Assembly (NCBI GenBank): GCA_017459075.1
Contig: JAFUDQ010000011.1
Span: forward strand, 1-64,000
Source of the DNA: Bacteroidales bacterium
GTDB taxonomy: Bacteria; Bacteroidota; Bacteroidia; Bacteroidales; UBA932
Length of the DNA: 64,000 bases
Direction: 5' to 3'
The notes below the pieces were generated by a model. The model had not been told where the DNA came from, did not search any database, and saw only the letters and a list, made by a program, of their open reading frames with translations. Made by a program: the position numbers and the translations under genes. How positions within the stretch are numbered: position 1 is the stretch's first letter; each line of letters begins with the position of its first letter. This document shows, one piece after another, positions 43,264 through 50,826 of the stretch.

Positions 43264-44892
43264 TTATTCAGCCACAGTTAAGTTCCAATCGGCCTTCAGG
43301 GCTTCGGGAATCTGCTTGTCGTAACGCAGGCGGACTTTGATGCCGGCAGCCTGGTAGTAGTATCGGACAGCTATTTCCTCCTCAATGAAAGGAACAACCT
43401 CATCTTTCTTCATCCTGAGGAAAGTTTCCTTGTCAATGTCAATGGCCTTCTTCAGGGCCTCGGCAGCATCGGAAGCAACGTCATCCATGCCGTCTTTTTT
43501 AAGCTCGGACTGAAGCTGGTCAAAAAGAGCCATCGCGCTTGACCTGTAGTCAAATTTCTTATCCTTGGCAAACTCCACGAAATCATCGTACTCATCAAAG
43601 TGGAAGTCATCAAGGGCGGGAATGCTGTCGTGCTTTGTTACATAATGCAGGGCATACTGCTCAATGATGCCGTTCAGGACGAGGGTATAGACCAATCGGC
43701 CATAAGTGAAAGGCGAAAGGGTGATATCGGGGGCGATTCCGCCGCCATCGCGCACCGTGCGTCCGAGCTTCAGGGTCTTGAACTCATGGGTGAGTGAATC
43801 AGGAATATGGCCAACGCTGCCGTCTTCGTTTCGATGAGAATAGTCAATGGCCTGTACACACCGGCCGCTTGGAGTGTAATATTTGCCGATGGTAACCTTG
43901 AGCTGGTCGTTGTAAGGAAGCTGCTTCACAGACTGAATGAGGCCCTTGCCATAGGTCCTGCGGCCCATGATTACGGCCCTGTCGTGGTCCTGCAGCGCGC
44001 CGGACACAATCTCAGACGACGAAGCCGTGCCACCATCGACAAGAATAGCGATAGGAGTCTCTGTATCAATTGGTTCGCTGAGGGTTTTGTAAACTACGGC
44101 TGAGTTGTCTTCACGGCCTTTCTGGGATACGGCAACGGAGCCCTTTGGAACGAAGAGTGACACGATGTTCACAGCCTCTGACATAAGGCCGCCACCATTG
44201 CCGCGAAGGTCAAGGATGAACCTCTTCATGCCCTGCTTTTTAAGCTTCAGATACTCTTCCTTCAGGTTTTTAGCCACGTTTTCAGTGAATTTTGTCTGGA
44301 GAATGTAGCCGGTGGTGTCGTCCAGCATTCCGGCATATTCAATGTCAGGAAGATGGATGCGTTCACGCGTAATGTCAATCTCCTTAATCTCTCCGGAGCG
44401 GACTTTCTTAACCTTGAAATGGACGACGGTGCCGGGTTTACCCTTCATGCGCTCGCTGCACTGTCCGGCTTCAAGGCCATGGGTGCTTACCCCGTCAATC
44501 TCCAGGAGTTCGTCTCCGCTCTGAAGGCCGCCTTTGACGGCGGGAGAGCCTTCGTAAGGCTCATTTATGATGACATTTCCCTCTTTCTCTGGTTTATAAA
44601 TGATTGCGCCGATGCCGCCGTAAACCCGGTTCAGGCTTAGCCGGAAGGCTTCCGTGTCCTCTTCCGGAACAAATTCCGTGTAAGGGTCCAGCTGCTCCAG
44701 CATAGCATTTATGCCAGCCTTGTTCATCCTGTCAAGCGGCAGGGTGTCTACGTAATTCACGCTGAGTTCGGATATGATTGCCCTATGGGTTTCCAGCCAT
44801 TTCCCGAGTCTGAAATTAGCGGATTGTCCGAGTGCCGATGCGGCGAAAATAAGGGCGGCAGCGAAGGCCGCGAGTGTCATTGTCTTTTTCAT
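43264..44892 (-). CDS. carboxy-terminal processing protease, S41 (CtpA-like)
   Basis: A 542-aa exported serine protease. Start ATG 44892 gives the signal peptide AALIFAASALGQ; the frame extends 34 codons further upstream without signal-like sequence. The PDZ domain (about 85-170) contains GSPAVKGGLQSGDELLEIDG. The S41 catalytic Ser is in DGGTASSSEIVSGAL and the Lys in RRTYGKGLIQS. Such proteases trim or degrade periplasmic proteins. Divergent from rdgB, with TATTTTTG at 44908-44915. Confidence 0.93.
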   Translation of the reverse strand: MKKTMTLAAFAAALIFAASALGQSANFRLGKWLETHRAIISELSVNYVDTLPLDRMNKAGINAMLEQLDPYTEFVPEEDTEAFRLSLNRVYGGIGAIIYKPEKEGNVIINEPYEGSPAVKGGLQSGDELLEIDGVSTHGLEAGQCSERMKGKPGTVVHFKVKKVRSGEIKEIDITRERIHLPDIEYAGMLDDTTGYILQTKFTENVAKNLKEEYLKLKKQGMKRFILDLRGNGGGLMSEAVNIVSLFVPKGSVAVSQKGREDNSAVVYKTLSEPIDTETPIAILVDGGTASSSEIVSGALQDHDRAVIMGRRTYGKGLIQSVKQLPYNDQLKVTIGKYYTPSGRCVQAIDYSHRNEDGSVGHIPDSLTHEFKTLKLGRTVRDGGGIAPDITLSPFTYGRLVYTLVLNGIIEQYALHYVTKHDSIPALDDFHFDEYDDFVEFAKDKKFDYRSSAMALFDQLQSELKKDGMDDVASDAAEALKKAIDIDKETFLRMKKDEVVPFIEEEIAVRYYYQAAGIKVRLRYDKQIPEALKADWNLTVAE

Positions 44893-44948
44893 ATCAGTGC
44901 AAATGTACAAAAATAACACCAGTTTGTCGTCAGTTTTCAGAAGAATGG

Positions 44949-44956
44949 ATATATTT
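44949..44956 (+). promoter_or_regulatory. rdgB -7 box TATATTTG, 5 nt from the ATG
   Basis: The perfect box ends 5 nt before ATG 44962. Transcription normally starts about 7 nt after the box, so the mRNA would be leaderless or nearly so. Confidence 0.6.
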
Positions 44957-44961
44957 GCCTT

Positions 44962-45621
44962 ATGAAATTGATTTTTGCAACAGGAAACCTGCATAAGTTG
45001 CAGGAAGCAGGAGAGATTCTGGGCCCGGGATTCGAGCTTTCAAGTCCTGCCGAATTCGGTCTTACGGAGGATATCCCGGAGACCGGTAACACCCTTGAAG
45101 CCAATTCTTTGCAGAAGGCCTCATACATTCATGAACGTCTTGGCCGGGACTGCTTTGCAGACGACAGCGGCCTTGAGGTGGATGCCCTTGGGGGTGCCCC
45201 CGGCGTCTTTACGGCCCGTTATGCCGCAGGTGATGCCCGTTTCACGGACAATCTGGACAAACTTCTTTATGAGCTCCGGGATGTTCCCATGGAAAAGCGC
45301 ACCGCACGCTTCCGCGCCGTTGTTACTTTAATCATCGGCAAAGAAGTAAAGCAGTTCGAGGGTGTGCTGGAAGGCAGAATCGGCACGGAGAGAAAGGGAA
45401 ACGGCGGCTTTGGTTATGATCCGATTTTTATTCCGAATGAGATTCCCGATCACGTCGGGAATGACGGAGGAGGAGTTGGGAATGACGGAGGAAAGCTGGT
45501 GCCTAATGCAAAGGGTATTGCCAATGCAGAGCTTCCGGAGGGTGGCAAGAACGCCATTTCGCACAGGGGGCAATCAATGAGGGCTATGGCAGAATATCTC
45601 AGGAGCATCGGAAAAGAATGA
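44962..45621 (+). CDS. rdgB: XTP/dITP pyrophosphatase with in-frame REP-derived peptide
   Basis: A 219-aa Ham1/RdgB enzyme. LIFATGNLHKLQEAGEIL is the nucleotide-binding start, CFADDSGLEVDALGGAPGVF contains the catalytic Asp, and FGYDPIFIP and KNAISHRGQSMRAM complete the site. It hydrolyses non-canonical purine triphosphates (dITP, XTP), keeping them out of DNA. Between FIPNE and LPEGGKN lies IPDHVGNDGGGVGNDGGK, translation of a palindromic repeat, making the protein about 20 aa longer than usual. recO overlaps its stop by 4 nt. Confidence 0.95.
   Translation: MKLIFATGNLHKLQEAGEILGPGFELSSPAEFGLTEDIPETGNTLEANSLQKASYIHERLGRDCFADDSGLEVDALGGAPGVFTARYAAGDARFTDNLDKLLYELRDVPMEKRTARFRAVVTLIIGKEVKQFEGVLEGRIGTERKGNGGFGYDPIFIPNEIPDHVGNDGGGVGNDGGKLVPNAKGIANAELPEGGKNAISHRGQSMRAMAEYLRSIGKE
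45442..45491. repeat. REP-like palindrome inside rdgB
   Basis: TTCCCGA-TCACG-TCGGGAA (7-bp stem, 45443-45461) followed by TGACGG and a half-copy GGGAATGACGG. Compared with the GH2 copy, the inner stem pair changed from G:C to A:T on both sides. Confidence 0.8.
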
Positions 45622-46271
45622 GAGAAAGGGCGCGGATACTTGTCCTGAATACCACATTATATGGTGAAAAGTCGCTTATAGTGCATTGTATAAGCGATTT
45701 GTGGGGGCGGCGCAGTTTTATAACAAGCCGCGGCGGCAAGACCTCCGCAGGCCTTTTCAGCCCGATGAACATTCTGGACTGCGAGGTTACTCCCAACACA
45801 AAATCAGACCTCTGGCGCCTTCACAGCCCAGCCCTGAGGCATCCGCTGATGTCCATCAGAAGCAGCATTCCAAAAACTTCCATCAGCCTTTTCATGAGTG
45901 AGGTGTTATACCGGACTGTCCGTGAACCGGTGGCCGATGATTCCGGGTTATTTAACTGGTGCGAGCAGTCTGTCCTTACCCTGGATGCCCTTGAAAGCGA
46001 CTATTCAAATTTCCATCTTGTATTCCTGCTTGGCCTTGCCGCTGCGCTGGGCTTCCGGCCCACGGCGGAATCCATGGCTCCTTACGCCGGAGAGAATTTC
46101 CTGCTGCTGAAAGAGTTCCTTACTACCGATACTGCCGGAGCCATGCTGATAAGCCTTAGCGGCAGCCGGCGCGCAGATTTATGCCGATGCATCCTGAAAT
46201 ATCTGGAGCATCACACAGAATCCAGGATAGAAGTCAAGTCTTTGGATGTTCTTCACGAATTATTCGCATAA
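45618..46271 (+). CDS. recO: DNA repair protein RecO
   Basis: A 217-aa protein. ILVLNTTLYGEKSLIVHCIS then RRSFITSRGGKTSA is the N-terminal OB-fold of RecO; the helical C-terminal part contains FHLVFLLGLAAALGFRPT. RecO loads RecA with RecR at gaps. No zinc-finger cysteines are visible, as in many Bacteroidota RecO proteins. The start overlaps rdgB (ATGA), showing translational coupling. Confidence 0.9.
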   Translation: MRERARILVLNTTLYGEKSLIVHCISDLWGRRSFITSRGGKTSAGLFSPMNILDCEVTPNTKSDLWRLHSPALRHPLMSIRSSIPKTSISLFMSEVLYRTVREPVADDSGLFNWCEQSVLTLDALESDYSNFHLVFLLGLAAALGFRPTAESMAPYAGENFLLLKEFLTTDTAGAMLISLSGSRRADLCRCILKYLEHHTESRIEVKSLDVLHELFA

Positions 46272-46278
46272 TTAACTA

Positions 46279-46286
46279 TATTTGCA
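46279..46286 (+). promoter_or_regulatory. -7 box TATATTTG before the nucleoside-gate gene
   Basis: A perfect TAnnTTTG match in the 40-bp gap after recO, 25 bp before the chosen start at 46312. Confidence 0.55.
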
Positions 46287-46311
46287 CCTGTTTTTGCAAC
46301 TGATAACCAAG

Positions 46312-47451
46312 ATGAAAATAAACAGCAAACGCTCCACCGTCGAGGCCCTTGTTTTCCTTACCCTTCTTATCGGAGGCTTCTGCCTCCTGGCATGGAAAAT
46401 GGGCGCAGGAAACCTCCTGAACACCATGATGAATACGGCTCACGGCCTTATTCTTAACGTGGTTCTTTACCTTATGGGTATCACAGTCCTTACAGGTGCG
46501 CTCAGTAAGCTTCTGGCGGAATTTGGCGTTGTAACCCTTCTGGAAAAGGTTCTCCGCCCCCTCATGAGGCCTCTTTTCAATTTGCCGGGTGTGGCTGCCC
46601 TTGGTGCTGTAATGACCTTCCTGTCAGACAACCCGGCCATCATCGCCCTCAGCAAAGACAAGACTTTCGCTTCATATTTCAAGAAATACCAGCTGGTTTC
46701 GCTCACCAACTTCGGAACCGCCTTCGGAATGGGCTTCGTTGTGCTTATTACCATGATTGGCTTCGGCCAGGCTGTTCCGGCGCTGATTGGCCTTCTGGGC
46801 GCATTCTGCGGCTCAATTATTTCCACCCGTCTTATGCAGCGTTCCGTGCTCAAGACTTATCCTGAAATGGACAGCCCGGTTATAGAGGAGAGCGAAGAGG
46901 AGCTTGAGAAAGAGGTTGAAGAGGAGCACAAGAAGAGCACCTTCATGCGTTTCCTTGACGCCATGCTGGATGGCGGAAAAAACGGTGTGGAGCTTGGCCT
47001 TCAGATTATTCCCGGCGTGGTTATCATCACAACAATGGTCATCCTGGTCACCTTCGGCCTTAAAGACGGTGCCGTTTATGACGGTTCCGCCAACCAGGGC
47101 GTACCTATCCTCCCGTGGCTTGCAGACAAGATAGATTTCGTTTTCAAAGGTCTCTTTGGCTTTACGGCGATGGAGCTGATTGCCTTCCCTATGACGGCCC
47201 TGGGTGCAGTAGGCGCCGCTCTTGGCCTTCTCCCGGAATTTAACTCGGCCGGAATCCTTGACGGAAACGCAATTGCAGTATGCACCGCCATAGGAATGTG
47301 CTGGAGCGGTTACCTTTCCACCCACACGGCCATGCTTGACTCCCTGGGATACCGCCATCTTATTTCCAAGGCGATTCTCTCCCACACCATCGCAGGTCTC
47401 TGCGCCGGAGTCATCGCCCACTTCGCTTATTTGGGATTCTCCCTGTTGTAA
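46312..47451 (+). CDS. nucleoside-recognition (Gate) domain membrane protein, CD0519/CD1768-like
   Basis: A 379-aa inner-membrane protein with about 8-10 membrane segments. PLFNLPGVAALGAVMTFLSD then NPAIIALSKDK and the second-half GSIISTRLM are typical of the Gate-domain family (spore-maturation A/B-like proteins). A charged cytoplasmic loop (EESEEELEKEVEEEHKK) separates the halves. Start chosen at ATG 46312 (MKINSKRST); an upstream in-frame start adds only ten residues. Substrate unknown; nucleosides or other small solutes have been suggested for the family. Confidence 0.85.
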   Translation: MKINSKRSTVEALVFLTLLIGGFCLLAWKMGAGNLLNTMMNTAHGLILNVVLYLMGITVLTGALSKLLAEFGVVTLLEKVLRPLMRPLFNLPGVAALGAVMTFLSDNPAIIALSKDKTFASYFKKYQLVSLTNFGTAFGMGFVVLITMIGFGQAVPALIGLLGAFCGSIISTRLMQRSVLKTYPEMDSPVIEESEEELEKEVEEEHKKSTFMRFLDAMLDGGKNGVELGLQIIPGVVIITTMVILVTFGLKDGAVYDGSANQGVPILPWLADKIDFVFKGLFGFTAMELIAFPMTALGAVGAALGLLPEFNSAGILDGNAIAVCTAIGMCWSGYLSTHTAMLDSLGYRHLISKAILSHTIAGLCAGVIAHFAYLGFSLL

Positions 47452-47458
47452 AATAATT

Positions 47459-47480
47459 AGGGCTCCCGACCGGGAGCCTT
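47459..47480. terminator. intrinsic terminator between convergent genes
   Basis: GGCTCCCG-ACC-GGGAGCC stem followed by TTAATTGTTT, between the Gate gene and the M3 peptidase gene. Confidence 0.75.
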
Positions 47481-47486
47481 AATTGT

Positions 47487-49514
47487 TTATTCCAAACCGC
47501 GGTTTCTGAGGAGAGCACCGGGATCAGGCTCGGCGCCACGGAAGGCGCGGAACAGGGTCATCGGCTCTTCGCTGCCGCCCTTCTCAAGGAAGGTCCGGCG
47601 GAAGCTAAGGGCAACCTCGGGGTCGTAAATACCCTGCTGCTGGAAGAACTCAAACGCGTCTGTATCAAGTACTTCTGACCAAAGGTAGCTGTAATAGCCT
47701 GCACTGTAGCCGCTGTTGAAGATATGATTGAAGTAGGTTGTGCGGTAACGGGGGATAATCTCGTCAATGAGCCCCATTTCGCGGCACTTGTCAATCTCAA
47801 ACTGGCGGATGCTCTCTGCGTCGGTAAACTTGGCCAGGTCTTCTGCTAACAGTTCATGCCACTTCATATCCAGGATGGATGCGGCGCAGAGCTCGCCTGT
47901 CATGAAGCCCATGTTGAATTTGAGGGCATTGCCAATCTTAGCCACAAGCTCGTCCGGGATAGGCTCTCCGGTACGGTAATCATTGGCATAATTTGCAAGG
48001 ATTTCTTTCTGGAAAGCCCAGTGCTCATTGAACTGGGAGAACATTTCCACGAAATCACGGGCCACGGAAGTGCCGCTCACGCTCACGTAGTGGCATTTTG
48101 TAAGGAAGCCGTGAAGGGCATGGCCAAACTCATGGAAGGCAGTCTGCACCTGGTCAATGGTAAGCATTGACGGAACGGAATCAGTTGCCGGAGGGAAATT
48201 GCAAACGTTTACGATTACCGGGCGTACATCCTCTCCCAAAGGAGTTACATACTGGTCGCGGAAATTGTTCATCCACGCGCCGCCACGCTTGGTGTCGCGG
48301 GTGAAATAGTCTCGGTAGAAGATACCAAGAAGGGAACCATCGGCATCAGAAATCCTGTAAGCCTTGACGGAAGGATTGTAAACCTGAACCTCCGGAGCTT
48401 CTTCAATCTTGAGTCCATAAATCTTGTTCGCAGCAAAGAAAACGCCCTTCATCACGCTGTCGGCAGTAAAGTAAGGCTTTGTCTGCTCCTCATCAAGGGC
48501 ATATTTAATCTTGCGAACCTTCTCGGCATAATAGAACCAGTCCCAAGGCTCAATTTTGGAGCCTTCGGGCAGAAGGCCGGCCTTGATATCCTCGTTCATC
48601 ACCTTCTGCATGTCTGCCTTCTCCTCCTTTGCCTTGGCCATTGCAGAGGCCATGATAGGAGCAAGGAACTTGTCTACAGTCTCTGGATTCGCAGCCATCT
48701 TGCCGTCAAGGAGATATGCGGCGGAATTGGGGTAGCCCAGCATCTGCGCCTGCTCTGTGCGCAACTTCATAATTTCCAGCACAATGGCATTATTGTCTTT
48801 GTCGTTGCCGTTGTTGCCACGTGAAGAATATGCCTTGAAAGCCTGTTCACGCTTTGCGCGGTCTTCACATGAAGTCATGAAATCTGAATATTGAGATACT
48901 GTTATGCCGATGGCGTCACGGAATGAGTTGTTTTCTGCAAGCAGATTGTTGCCGAACTGCTGGCTGAGCTGTGCCAGGCGGGAGTTTATCTCCTTGAAGC
49001 GGGCCTGCTTTTCGGCATCAAGGCCGATGCCGTTCTTAATAAAATGTTTGTAGTACTTTTCCGTAACCATCTGCTGCTCACGGGTTAAGCCCCCCATGTT
49101 CTCATAAACAGCTTTTACGCGTTCAAAGAGTGCTGCATCCATGAAGATTTCATCATCGGCCTCACTCATTATGGGAGTGAGCTCTTCCATGATGGCATTA
49201 ATTTCCTCCGTGGCATCGGATTCCGCAACATTGTAGAATACTCCGCTGACCTTGGCCAGAAGCTCACCACTACGGTCAAGTGCGGCTATGGTGTTTTCAA
49301 AATCCGGGGCCTGCTCATTGCCGATGATGGCCTGGATGTCGGCCTTGCGTTCTTCTATTCCCTGAAGGATGGCGGGTTTGTAATCCGATACCTGGATTTT
49401 GTCAAACGGTGCTGTTCCATAAGGGGTATCCCATTCTTCCATGAATGGATTGGTTCTGTTTGTGCATGCTGCAAGTGTCATTGCTGCAAAAAGGATTGAT
49501 ATTGGTTTTTTCAT
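47487..49514 (-). CDS. M3 family zinc metallopeptidase (Dcp/oligopeptidase A type) lipoprotein
   Basis: A 675-aa peptidase. Zinc motif HEFGHALH (in QTAFHEFGHALHGFLTKCHY) and a downstream Glu-bearing segment GELCAASILDMKWHE are typical of Dcp. Start ATG 49514 gives a lipoprotein signal ILFAAMTLAACTNR. The open frame extends 31 codons upstream, but that part (LLFLSFRAKSRNLIN) is simply the REP-like repeat at 49515 read in frame, so I reject the longer start. It cleaves short peptides, probably in the periplasm. Confidence 0.93.
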   Translation of the reverse strand: MKKPISILFAAMTLAACTNRTNPFMEEWDTPYGTAPFDKIQVSDYKPAILQGIEERKADIQAIIGNEQAPDFENTIAALDRSGELLAKVSGVFYNVAESDATEEINAIMEELTPIMSEADDEIFMDAALFERVKAVYENMGGLTREQQMVTEKYYKHFIKNGIGLDAEKQARFKEINSRLAQLSQQFGNNLLAENNSFRDAIGITVSQYSDFMTSCEDRAKREQAFKAYSSRGNNGNDKDNNAIVLEIMKLRTEQAQMLGYPNSAAYLLDGKMAANPETVDKFLAPIMASAMAKAKEEKADMQKVMNEDIKAGLLPEGSKIEPWDWFYYAEKVRKIKYALDEEQTKPYFTADSVMKGVFFAANKIYGLKIEEAPEVQVYNPSVKAYRISDADGSLLGIFYRDYFTRDTKRGGAWMNNFRDQYVTPLGEDVRPVIVNVCNFPPATDSVPSMLTIDQVQTAFHEFGHALHGFLTKCHYVSVSGTSVARDFVEMFSQFNEHWAFQKEILANYANDYRTGEPIPDELVAKIGNALKFNMGFMTGELCAASILDMKWHELLAEDLAKFTDAESIRQFEIDKCREMGLIDEIIPRYRTTYFNHIFNSGYSAGYYSYLWSEVLDTDAFEFFQQQGIYDPEVALSFRRTFLEKGGSEEPMTLFRAFRGAEPDPGALLRNRGLE

Positions 49515-49685
49515 ATTAATGAGATTTCTCGACTTCGCTCGAAATGACAAAAAGAGAAGCTCGAAATGACAAAAGGAACTTCTCAAAATGACAAAAAAAT
49601 CGGCCAAAAAGATTCTTCACTTCGTTCAGAATGACAGGAAATGTCATTCTGAGGCAGGTTCGCCTGCCGAAGAATCTTTTTGGTC
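49515..49685. repeat. REP-like cluster with nested palindrome
   Basis: Three half-copies (TCGAAATGACA type) at 49520-49595 are followed by a large palindrome. Its arms GGCCAAAAAGATTCTTC (49602-49618) and the near-complement (49669-49685, 16 of 17 paired) enclose two smaller hairpins: AGAATGACA-GGAAA-TGTCATTCT (49628-49650) and GGCAGG-TTCG-CCTGCC (49653-49668). It lies between the DUF5689 operon end and the M3 peptidase. Confidence 0.85.
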
Positions 49686-49697
49686 GACTCTTTTGAA

Positions 49698-50822
49698 TTA
49701 CTTGTTAACAACTACGCTGTTCTCGTCAATCAGCGTAAACTGAACAACATATTCGCCACTGCTAAGATAGCAGCAAAGAATACCGGTAACATCGATGGTG
49801 GCGTTTCCTGCAAGGACATCCGGGTCAATCTCGGAGTCTGCAAAACGGGAATAACCACTTGTACGAACCTGCACATTGGTGCCGCCGCATTTGAAGTACT
49901 GGCTTACTGCATAAGCAGTTGCCTTCCTTATCATCAGGGCCTTTAGGTCAGGCTCGGAAACCTTGCGGGCGTTGTCGCCAGTAGTAGCGGTATCCCAGTC
50001 ACCAGCCTGAAGGTGATTGATGTAACCCTGCTTTGTAAGGCCCCAGGAAGTAATGCTCCAGGTTCCGTCAGAAAGGAAAACACGGTTTTCAGAGTGATCC
50101 TTGTCATGAGCCTGGTCCGGGTCAGGATAAAGGAGAGCAAATACTTCATTGCCATATTTAAGACCCTTGATGGTAACAAGTGTTCCGAAGTCGGGACCCT
50201 GCTGGGGCATAACTGCACCGTTGGGGTGACGGGCCTTAAGGTTGGCCTTAAGATCATCCTCGGTAATCACCTTGGGAGTTACTGGAGTATCGACCTTACC
50301 CTTGAAAACATGGGTGTCGATGATGTACTGGACATCAAGGTAAGTTGTCTCATAGTCATCGGCATTCTCACCGTCCTCGTTGGTACCGGATTCCTCTCCG
50401 CTGGCCTTCTTGTTACGGCCGTAACCAATCTGGAGCATGCCGCTGTAGTTGCCAAGGGTAAGACCGGAGCATTTTACATAAATCCACTGGCCGGGCTTGT
50501 AGTCATTGTAAAGCTGGCCTTTGCCAATCTTAAGTTCGATACCGCCGGTTGCGTCCTGGATGTAAAGGCTCTTGTAAATGTTGCCTGAACGGTCCTCGGA
50601 AACGACCTGACCGCAGATGATAAGGTCATCGTCAATCTTGATAGGATTACCAATCTTGTCGTACTTGGCCTTAAGCTCTGCAATAGTGCAGTTGGCTGTA
50701 AGCTCTGCGGGCTTGGCAACAGGGACATCGTCATAATTAACGTTTACAACAGGTTCCCACTCTGAGCAAGAAGACAATATGGCAAGGGCTGCCACTGAAA
50801 TTGCAATAAATAACTTTCTCAT
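49698..50822 (-). CDS. DUF5689 lipoprotein, last gene of the nuclease/TonB operon
   Basis: A 374-aa lipoprotein with signal and lipobox LAILSSCSE (start ATG 50822; an upstream ATG adds eight residues). Residues about 35-150 form a DUF5689 domain: CTIAELKAKYDKIGNPIKID then YKSLYIQDATGGIELKIGKG and GQWIYVKCSGLTLGNYSGML, an OB-like pattern. A second, less clear domain follows. Predicted on the outer membrane. It begins 4 nt after the stop of the upstream TonB receptor and may be its surface partner in place of SusD. Confidence 0.85.
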   Translation of the reverse strand: MRKLFIAISVAALAILSSCSEWEPVVNVNYDDVPVAKPAELTANCTIAELKAKYDKIGNPIKIDDDLIICGQVVSEDRSGNIYKSLYIQDATGGIELKIGKGQLYNDYKPGQWIYVKCSGLTLGNYSGMLQIGYGRNKKASGEESGTNEDGENADDYETTYLDVQYIIDTHVFKGKVDTPVTPKVITEDDLKANLKARHPNGAVMPQQGPDFGTLVTIKGLKYGNEVFALLYPDPDQAHDKDHSENRVFLSDGTWSITSWGLTKQGYINHLQAGDWDTATTGDNARKVSEPDLKALMIRKATAYAVSQYFKCGGTNVQVRTSGYSRFADSEIDPDVLAGNATIDVTGILCCYLSSGEYVVQFTLIDENSVVVNK

Positions 50823-50826
50823 AGCC

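Noticed and set aside
49515..49607. N-terminal extension of the M3 peptidase
   Set aside because: It is the translation of REP-like repeat DNA; the signal peptide and lipobox begin at the ATG at 49514.
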